In this document: positions 32,801-38,710 of the stretch, piece by piece
Numbering within the stretch: the first letter of the stretch is position 1
How the letters are laid out: the number at the start of each line of letters is the position of its first letter
NCBI RefSeq assembly: GCF_002930105.1
Contig: NZ_PJRN01000026.1
Span: 1 to 38,710 of the forward strand
DNA length: 38,710 nucleotides
Reading direction: 5' to 3'
Origin: Billgrantia saliphila
GTDB lineage: Bacteria > Pseudomonadota > Gammaproteobacteria > Pseudomonadales > Halomonadaceae
Translations under genes and position numbers: made by a program
Notes under the pieces: model-generated
What the model was told of the DNA's origin: nothing
The model's database searches: none
The model's input: only the letters and a program-made list of their open reading frames with translations

Positions 32801-34086
32801 CGGCCGCACTCCTGCTGGGCCTTGGATTGGTGCTGATGGCCATCGGCATGCCCGTGGCCTTCGCCATCGGCATCGCCGGCTTCACCTATTTCTTCCTGCC
32901 CGAGACTTTCCTGCCGACCAACATCGGCGCGCAGCGCATCGTCTCGGCGACCCAGTCGTTTCCGCTGCTGGCGGTACCGCTGTTCATCTTCATCGGGCAC
33001 CTGATGAACGCCAGCGGTATCACGCCACGGCTGATGCGTCTCTCCACGCTTCTGGCCGGATGGATGAGTGGCGGACTGGCCCAGGCGAGCATCGTACTCA
33101 GCACGCTGATGGGCGGCGTGTCGGGCTCGGCCGTGGCCGATGCCGCGATGCAGTCGCGCGTGTTGGGGAAGGGCATGATCAAGGAGGGCTATAGCCCCGG
33201 TTTTTCCGGTGCAGTGCTCTCCATCGGCGGGCTGATCACCGCCACCATTCCGCCGAGCATCGGCCTGATCCTCTACGGCTACCTGGGCGAGGTGTCAATC
33301 GGGCGGCTGTTCATTGCAGGCGTGGTGCCCGGCTTTCTGCTGATGGTGGCGCTCATGGTGACCACCTATTTCGTGGCCAAGCGGCGCGGCTACACGCCGG
33401 TACGCGAAGGGCTGCCGGCTGGCCGCGAGGTACTCACTGCCCTGCGCGGCAGCATCTGGGCGCTGCTGTTCCCGGTGTGGCTATTGGTGGGCATCCGCTA
33501 CGGCCTGTTCACGCCCACCGAGGCGGGTGCGTTCGCGGTGGCCTATGCGCTGCTGGTGGGCTGCGTGATTCATCGCGAGATGGGATGGCGCGAAATCCTC
33601 ACGGCGATGCATGCCAGCGTGCGCGACATCGGCATGATCATGCTGATCATCATGTTCTCGGGAATCATCGGCTACGTGGTCTCCTTCGAGCGGGTGCCGC
33701 AGACCATCGCCGAGCTGACGCTGGGTGTGTTCTCCAGCCACGCCACGCTGCTGTTGACGCTGGCCGTGCTGCTGGTACTGCTCGGCATGCTGCTCGAGGC
33801 CACTGTGGTGGTGATGTTGCTCACGCCGATCCTGGTGCCGGTGGTCAAGGCCGCGGGGGTCGACCCGGTGCATTTCGGCCTGCTGATGATGACCCTGGTG
33901 ACCTTCGGCGGCATGACTCCACCGGTGGGTATCTCGATGTACACCGTGTGCGGCATCCTGCGCTGCTCCTTCTTCGATTACAGCCGCGAACTGGTGCCCT
34001 TTGCCCTGGCGGTGTTCGCGGTGGTGCTGGGCATCATCTTCTTCCCCGACATCGTGCTGTTCCTGCCCAACCTGCTGATGGGCTGA
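32797..34086 (+). CDS. dctM: TRAP transporter large permease (DctM family)
   Basis: The 429-residue inner-membrane protein with about 12 hydrophobic segments carries the Na+-dependent transport path. Family stretches include LMGGVSGSAVADAAMQSRVLG, ITATIPPSIGLILYGYLGEV, LEATVVVMLLTPILVPVV and GLLMMTLVTFGGMTPPVGIS. It overlaps dctQ by 4 nt and is followed 31 bp later by uxaC. Confidence 0.94.
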   Translation: MTAALLLGLGLVLMAIGMPVAFAIGIAGFTYFFLPETFLPTNIGAQRIVSATQSFPLLAVPLFIFIGHLMNASGITPRLMRLSTLLAGWMSGGLAQASIVLSTLMGGVSGSAVADAAMQSRVLGKGMIKEGYSPGFSGAVLSIGGLITATIPPSIGLILYGYLGEVSIGRLFIAGVVPGFLLMVALMVTTYFVAKRRGYTPVREGLPAGREVLTALRGSIWALLFPVWLLVGIRYGLFTPTEAGAFAVAYALLVGCVIHREMGWREILTAMHASVRDIGMIMLIIMFSGIIGYVVSFERVPQTIAELTLGVFSSHATLLLTLAVLLVLLGMLLEATVVVMLLTPILVPVVKAAGVDPVHFGLLMMTLVTFGGMTPPVGISMYTVCGILRCSFFDYSRELVPFALAVFAVVLGIIFFPDIVLFLPNLLMG

Positions 34087-34117
34087 GCATGACCGCGCGT
34101 CAATCATGGAGGATTCA

Positions 34118-35539
34118 ATGACTCTCTCCGACAAGATCGCCTTCATGGGACCGGATTTCCTGCTCGAGAACGAGCCGGCGCGTCGGCTCTACCACGAGCA
34201 TGCCGCCGCCATGCCGATCTGCGACTACCACTCTCACCTGAGTCCGGAAGAAATTGCGGGCAACGTGCGCTTCGACAACCTCACCGAGCTGTGGCTCAAG
34301 GGCGATCACTACAAGTGGCGGGCAATGCGCATCGCCGGCATCGATGAGCGGCGCATCACCGGCGACGTGGGCGACCGCGAGCGCTTCCAGGCGTGGGCCG
34401 AAACGGTGCCGGACTGCCTCGGCAACCCGCTCTATCACTGGACCCACCTGGAGCTGCGTCATCCGCTGGGTATCGAGAATACGCTGCTCTCGCCGGCCAC
34501 GGCCGAGGAGGTCTGGACCACCGCGCGCGAGCGCCTGGCCACGCCGGAACTGAGCGCCCAGGGCATTCTCGAGCGCTTCAACGTGCGCACGGTGTGTACC
34601 ACCGACGATCCGGTGGACGACCTCGGGTTGCACCGGCGACATGCCGAGAGCGGGGCGGCGCCCGCCATGCTGCCGACCTTCCGTGCCGACGCCGTGCTCA
34701 AGATCGGCGAGCCCGGCTTCGTCGACTACCTCGGCGCGCTGGAAGCGGCCAGTGGCGTGGCGATCCGAGGCTACGACGACCTGCTCGCGGCCCTGTACCA
34801 GCGTCTCGAGCACTTCGCCGCCCACGGCTGCTGTCTCTCCGACCACAGCCTGGAGAGGCCGGTATTCGTCGCGCCGCCGAGCGCGGCCGAGCTCGACCGA
34901 CTGCTCGACCGCCGCCGCCGTGGCAAAACGCTCAGCGGCGACGAGAACGCCGCTTTCACCACCGCGGTGCTGCTGTGGCTGGGGCGCGAGTACGCCCGCC
35001 GTGGCTGGGTGATGCAGCTGCATCTCGGTGCGCTGCGCAGCTTGAGCCAGCGCGGCCTGGCCGAGATCGGCGCCAACAGCGGCTTCGACGCCATCGGCGA
35101 CGTGACCTACGCCGAGCCGCTGGCAGCGATTCTCGATGCGCTCGATCGCGACCGGGCACTGCCGCGCACCGTGGTCTACAACCTCAACCCCCGCGACAAC
35201 GAGATGCTGGCGAGCCTGGTCGGCTCGTTTTCGAGCGACGGCATCCCCGGCAAGCTGCAGTTCGGCGCCGCCTGGTGGTTCAACGACCAGCGCGACGGCA
35301 TCGAGCGCCAGCTCGTCACGCAGATGAACTTCGGCCTGCTGCGCCATTTCGTCGGCATGCTCACCGACTCGCGCAGCCTGCTGTCGTTCTCCCGCCACGA
35401 CTACTTTCGCCGCATTTTCTGCCAGATGCTCGGCAGCCAGATGCAGCGCGGCGAACTGCCGAACGACCCCGGCCGCATCGGCGAGCTGGTGCGGGCGGTG
35501 TGCTACGACAACGTGCAGCGCTATCTCTTCGAGCGATGA
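34118..35539 (+). CDS. uxaC: Glucuronate isomerase (uronate isomerase)
   Basis: The 473-residue enzyme of the amidohydrolase superfamily converts D-glucuronate to D-fructuronate and D-galacturonate to D-tagaturonate. The metal-binding motif is ICDYHSHLSPEEI (~residues 29-41), and VCTTDDPVDDL, MQLHLGALR and LTDSRSLLSFSRHDYFRR are typical. The length agrees with E. coli UxaC (470). I chose the start at 34118, since GGAGG lies 4-5 nt upstream; the ATG at 34106 overlaps that site. It feeds fructuronate into the mannonate branch, although fructuronate reductase (UxuB) is not in the window. Confidence 0.94.
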   Translation: MTLSDKIAFMGPDFLLENEPARRLYHEHAAAMPICDYHSHLSPEEIAGNVRFDNLTELWLKGDHYKWRAMRIAGIDERRITGDVGDRERFQAWAETVPDCLGNPLYHWTHLELRHPLGIENTLLSPATAEEVWTTARERLATPELSAQGILERFNVRTVCTTDDPVDDLGLHRRHAESGAAPAMLPTFRADAVLKIGEPGFVDYLGALEAASGVAIRGYDDLLAALYQRLEHFAAHGCCLSDHSLERPVFVAPPSAAELDRLLDRRRRGKTLSGDENAAFTTAVLLWLGREYARRGWVMQLHLGALRSLSQRGLAEIGANSGFDAIGDVTYAEPLAAILDALDRDRALPRTVVYNLNPRDNEMLASLVGSFSSDGIPGKLQFGAAWWFNDQRDGIERQLVTQMNFGLLRHFVGMLTDSRSLLSFSRHDYFRRIFCQMLGSQMQRGELPNDPGRIGELVRAVCYDNVQRYLFER

Positions 35540-35575
35540 GCCGAGCCCAAACTCTTTTATAGCGACGGAACCTTC

Positions 35576-36787
35576 ATGAAAATCAGCAACGCCTATGTGA
35601 TCGTCACCTCGCCGGGGCGCAATTTCGTTACCCTCAAGATCGTCACCGAATCGGGCACCTACGGCATCGGCGACGCCACCCTGAATGGCCGCGAAATGGC
35701 CGTGGTGGCCTACCTCGAGGAGCACGTGATTCCCGCCTTGATCGGGCGTGACGCCAGCCGCATCGAGGATATCTGGCACTATCTCTACCGTGGCGCCTAC
35801 TGGCGCCGGGGGCCGGTGACCATGTCCGCCGTGTCGGCCGTGGACATGGCGCTGTGGGACATCAAGGCCAAGGCGGCGGGCATGCCGCTCTACCAGCTCC
35901 TCGGGGGCAAGAGCCGCGAGCGGGTGATGACCTACGCTCACTGCACCGGCAAGGACATCGAGGGCTGCCTGGCGGAGGTGGAGAAGCACGTCAAGCTGGG
36001 CTATCGCGCCGTGCGCGTGCAGGCCGGCGTGCCCGGCATCGCCACCATCTACGGTGTCGCCAAGCGCGAGGGGGAGCGCTACGAGCCGGCGGACGCCGAG
36101 CTGCCTGCCGAGCATGTCTGGAGCACGGAGAAGTACCTCAACCACGTGCCCAAGCTGTTCGCCGCGGTGCGCGAACGCTTCGGCGACGAGCTGCACGTGC
36201 TGCACGATGTGCATCACCGGCTGACGCCCATCGAGGCGGCGCGCCTGGGCAAGGCGGTCGAGCCCTATCACCTGTTCTGGCTCGAGGACTGCGTGCCGGC
36301 CGAGAACCAGGAGAGCTTTCGCCTGATCCGCCAGCACACCACCACGCCGCTGGCGGTGGGGGAGGTGTTCAACTCGATCCACGACTATCGCGAGCTGCTC
36401 GAGAACCAGTGGATCGATTACATCCGTACCCCGCTGACGCATGGCGGCGGCATCACCCACGTGCGCCGCATCGCCGACCTGGCCGGGCTCTATCACGTGC
36501 GCACGGGCTTCCATGGGCCGACGGATCTGTCGCCGGTGTGCCTGGGCGCGGCGATCCACTTCGACACCTGGGTGCCCAACTTCGGCATACAGGAGCACAT
36601 GCCCCACACGGCGGAGACCGACGCCGTATTCCCCCACGACTACCGCTTCGAGGACGGCCACTTCCTGGTCGGCGAGGCGCCGGGGCACGGCGTCGACATC
36701 GACGAGGAGCTGGCCCGGCAATACCCCTACAAGCGCGCCAGCCTGCCGGTCAACCGGCTGGAAGACGGCACCCTCTGGCACTGGTAA
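35576..36787 (+). CDS. manD: D-mannonate dehydratase, ManD family (enolase superfamily)
   Basis: The 403-residue enzyme dehydrates D-mannonate (and in some relatives D-gluconate) to 2-keto-3-deoxygluconate. Metal ligands are visible in LHDVHHRLTP (Asp), FWLEDCVPAENQ (Glu) and AVGEVFNS (Glu), with the general-acid/base histidine region in TGFHGPTDLSP. It is not the unrelated UxuA. ManD proteins vary from efficient to almost inactive on mannonate, and low-activity ones, including Halomonadaceae members, have been tied to L-gulonate or related catabolism. With an RspB-like dehydrogenase next, this is a RspA/RspB-like pair. The substrate range is not certain. Confidence 0.88.
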   Translation: MKISNAYVIVTSPGRNFVTLKIVTESGTYGIGDATLNGREMAVVAYLEEHVIPALIGRDASRIEDIWHYLYRGAYWRRGPVTMSAVSAVDMALWDIKAKAAGMPLYQLLGGKSRERVMTYAHCTGKDIEGCLAEVEKHVKLGYRAVRVQAGVPGIATIYGVAKREGERYEPADAELPAEHVWSTEKYLNHVPKLFAAVRERFGDELHVLHDVHHRLTPIEAARLGKAVEPYHLFWLEDCVPAENQESFRLIRQHTTTPLAVGEVFNSIHDYRELLENQWIDYIRTPLTHGGGITHVRRIADLAGLYHVRTGFHGPTDLSPVCLGAAIHFDTWVPNFGIQEHMPHTAETDAVFPHDYRFEDGHFLVGEAPGHGVDIDEELARQYPYKRASLPVNRLEDGTLWHW

Positions 36788-36799
36788 GGAGACCGCACG

Positions 36800-37819
36800 A
36801 TGAAAGCCTTTCAGGTAAACGCGCCGCTGAACTACGCCATCGCCGATGTCGAGGCGCCCCGCGCCGCTGCTGGCGAGGTGCTGGTTAAGGTGGCCTTCGC
36901 CGGTATCTGCGGTTCCGACATGCACATCATCCACGGCGACAACGCCTTCGTGCGCTTTCCGCGCATCACCGGCCATGAATTCGCCGGCACGGTCGAGGCG
37001 CTCGGCGAGGGCGTCGAGGGCATCGAGCTCGGTGCCCGGGTGTGCATCGACCCGGTGGTCAACTGCGGTGAGTGCTATCCGTGCCGCATCGGTCGACCCA
37101 ACGTGTGCAGCGCGCTGCAGGTGATCGGCGTGCATCGCGATGGCGGCTTCGAGGAGTGGGTCAACGTGCCGGCGACCAACGTCCACCGCTTGCCCGATGG
37201 GCTGGGGCTGGAAGCGGGTGCGCTGGTGGAGCCCTATTCCATCGCCGCCAACGTGCTGGAACGGATGCAGCCGCTGCGCGGCGACCGCCTGCTGGTCTAC
37301 GGTGCCGGCGTGATCGGCCTGACCATCGTGCAGATGGCGCGCGCCCTGGGCGTCGGGGACATCACGGTGATCGACCTGATCGACGAGCGCCTGGCCACGG
37401 CCCGCGAACTCGGCGCCACGCGCACCTGGCACGGCAAGGAAGACGTCGAGGGCGCGGTGCGCGAACTGACGGCAGGCGAGGGCATTCCGCTGATCGCCGA
37501 TACCGCCTGCGTACCGGCCCTGCTGCCGCAGATGCTGCGTATCGCTTCGCCGGCGGGGCGCATCGGCCTGCTCGGTTTCAACCCCACTCCCAGTGATCTG
37601 GTGCAACTGGAGGTGATCAAGAAGGAGCTGACCCTGGTCGGTTCGCGGCTCAACAACCGCAAGTTTCCGGACGTGCTCGAGCGCATGGCTTCCGGGCGTC
37701 TCGATCCGCTGGCGCTGGTGAGCCATCGCCTGCCTTTCGACGAGATGCCCGGGGCCATCGATATGCTCGATCATCATCCCGAAAGGGCTCGCAAGGTGCT
37801 CATCGACATCGGTGCCTGA
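36800..37819 (+). CDS. Zinc alcohol dehydrogenase, L-gulonate/L-idonate 5-dehydrogenase type (RspB-like)
   Basis: The 339-residue medium-chain dehydrogenase has catalytic zinc ligands in ICGSDMHIIHG (Cys) and ITGHEFAG (His-Glu), structural-zinc cysteines in CGECYPCRIGRPNVC (residues ~90-105), and the NAD motif YGAGVIGLTIVQMA. Relatives oxidise L-gulonate to D-fructuronate or L-idonate to 5-ketogluconate. Fructuronate would then join the route from UxaC. It starts 12 bp after manD with AAGGAG. The substrate is inferred from neighbours; sorbitol or threonine dehydrogenase activity is less likely. Confidence 0.85.
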   Translation: MKAFQVNAPLNYAIADVEAPRAAAGEVLVKVAFAGICGSDMHIIHGDNAFVRFPRITGHEFAGTVEALGEGVEGIELGARVCIDPVVNCGECYPCRIGRPNVCSALQVIGVHRDGGFEEWVNVPATNVHRLPDGLGLEAGALVEPYSIAANVLERMQPLRGDRLLVYGAGVIGLTIVQMARALGVGDITVIDLIDERLATARELGATRTWHGKEDVEGAVRELTAGEGIPLIADTACVPALLPQMLRIASPAGRIGLLGFNPTPSDLVQLEVIKKELTLVGSRLNNRKFPDVLERMASGRLDPLALVSHRLPFDEMPGAIDMLDHHPERARKVLIDIGA

Positions 37820-37839
37820 GCCAGCATGACGCGACAGCC

Positions 37840-37859
37840 GCATCGCGATGACGCGATGC
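37840..37859 (+). other. Perfect hairpin between the dehydrogenase and second dctP genes
   Basis: GCATCGCG-ATGA-CGCGATGC is an 8-bp perfect stem with a 4-nt loop, 21 bp after the dehydrogenase stop and 47 bp before the binding-protein start. No T-tract follows, so RNA processing or stability is more likely than termination. Confidence 0.55.
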
Positions 37860-37905
37860 TCATAACAGCAACAACAGCCAGTATGGCAAAAACAGGAGTT
37901 ACGCC

Positions 37906-38710
37906 ATGATCAAACGATTCGTCACCAGCGCCGTCCTCGGGGTCGCCCTGATCGCAAGCCAGACCACCCTGGCCGCCGACGTCACGCTGAAATTCGGCCA
38001 TCTGGCCAACGAGCAGAACATTTGGCACCAGGCCGCCGAGCGCTTCAAGGAACTGGTCGAGGAGAACTCGGACGGGCGCATCGAGGTGCAGCTCTATCCC
38101 AACGAGCAGCTCGGCAACGAGATGGACGTGATCAACAGCATCCAGCTCGGTACCGCCGACATGACGATCACCGGGGAGAGCCTGCAGAACTGGGCGCCCA
38201 AGGCGGCGATGATGGCGGTGCCTTATGCCTTCCGCGATTCCGAGCATCTGCGCCAGGCGGTGGAAAGCGAGATCGGCGAGCAGATCGAGGCCCAGATCAC
38301 CGAGCGTGCCAACCTGGTGCCGCTGGCCTGGTTCGAGCGCGGTCCGCGCGAGCTGACTTCGAACCGGCCGATCCGCCACCCCGACGATCTCGATGGCCTT
38401 CGCCTGCGCGTGCCCAACGTGCCGCTGTTCGTCGACACCTGGGAAGCGCTGGGTGCGCGACCCACGCCGATGGCCTTCAGCGAGGTATTCACCGCCCTGC
38501 AGCAGAACACCATCGAGGCCCAGGAGAACCCGCTCAGCCTGATCGAGAGCGCCAGCTTCAACGAGGTGCAGGACTACGTGAACCTCACCGGCCACGTGCG
38601 TAGCTGGATCTACGTGGTGATCGGCCGCAGCCAGCTCGAGAGCATGCCCGAGGACCTGCAGCAGGTCGTGCGCGACGCGGCCCAGGAGATGCAGACCTAC
38701 CAGGCCGAGC
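37906..38710 (+). CDS. dctP: Second TRAP solute-binding protein (partial, runs off window)
   Basis: The first 268 residues are present. The signal peptide is MIKRFVTSAVLGVALIASQTTLA. The DctP fold shows the carboxylate-binding arginine in GLRLRVPNVPLFVDTWEALG and FSEVFTALQQNTIEAQENPL. It differs clearly from the first DctP in the operon. GGAG lies ~8 nt before the start. It probably has its own dctQM genes beyond the edge, so the locus would hold two TRAP systems for related sugar acids. Confidence 0.92.
   Translation, partial: MIKRFVTSAVLGVALIASQTTLAADVTLKFGHLANEQNIWHQAAERFKELVEENSDGRIEVQLYPNEQLGNEMDVINSIQLGTADMTITGESLQNWAPKAAMMAVPYAFRDSEHLRQAVESEIGEQIEAQITERANLVPLAWFERGPRELTSNRPIRHPDDLDGLRLRVPNVPLFVDTWEALGARPTPMAFSEVFTALQQNTIEAQENPLSLIESASFNEVQDYVNLTGHVRSWIYVVIGRSQLESMPEDLQQVVRDAAQEMQTYQAE

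Noticed and set aside
34115..37843. A 1242-codon open frame opposite uxaC, manD and the dehydrogenase
   Set aside because: It spans three well-supported genes on the other strand and their gaps, and the product shows no recognisable motif; it follows from GC-rich third positions.

Overview
The window is high-GC, densely coded DNA, most likely from a gammaproteobacterium of the Halomonadaceae (Halomonas/Chromohalobacter type). That placement rests on the style of the proteins, on the Pseudomonas/Halomonas-like set of nitrate assimilation genes, and on a TRAP plus sugar-acid cluster. It is an inference, since no rRNA or other marker gene is present.

Region 1 (1-11110) is a nitrate/nitrite assimilation locus. 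On the minus strand lie nasT (ANTAR antiterminator), nasS (nitrate sensor), a NasC-type FAD reductase and the start of nirB. On the plus strand lie nasA (assimilatory nitrate reductase with a C-terminal [2Fe-2S] domain), cobA (for sirohaem), a formate/nitrite-family channel and a PP2C phosphatase-kinase fusion with a C-terminal membrane anchor. I read a shared control scheme directly in the non-coding DNA. Three transcription units (nasC-nirB, nasA-cobA, fnt-kinase) each have a tandem pair of NtrC-like sites exactly 31 bp apart, a sigma-54 -24/-12 promoter, and a leader with two small hairpins. The second hairpin has a six-base loop with A at position 1 and G at position 4, and it overlaps the 5' arm of a strong terminator-like hairpin. 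This fits nitrogen-limitation control through NtrC plus nitrate-responsive antitermination by NasT. nasT itself also has a divergent sigma-54-like promoter.

Region 2 (11135-17360) holds a protein with two Rho-N/SAP-like modules, an AI-2E/PerM-family permease, a Prx5-type peroxiredoxin, a GFA-domain protein, a histone-deacetylase-like amidohydrolase, and a NarK-type nitrate/nitrite transporter with a perfect FNR-type box upstream.

Region 3 (17362-24581) is envelope-related: a divergent pair of L,D-transpeptidases (YkuD_2 type and YcbB type), a DUF1127 protein with a long leader and a good sigma-70 promoter, an ABC exporter, and a MepM-like M23 peptidase.

Region 4 (24582-30402) holds pirin, a YhaJ-like LysR regulator and glutathionyl-hydroquinone reductase. 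A T-tract motif lies before both pirin and the reductase, which suggests a quinone-stress regulon. It is followed by an 11-copy heptamer repeat, yaiI and a DeaD-type RNA helicase with a textbook terminator.

Region 5 (30422-38710) is a sugar-acid catabolic operon: a GntR regulator, TRAP transporter dctPQM, uxaC (glucuronate isomerase), a ManD-family mannonate dehydratase, a zinc alcohol dehydrogenase of the L-gulonate/L-idonate dehydrogenase type, and the start of a second TRAP binding protein that runs off the window.
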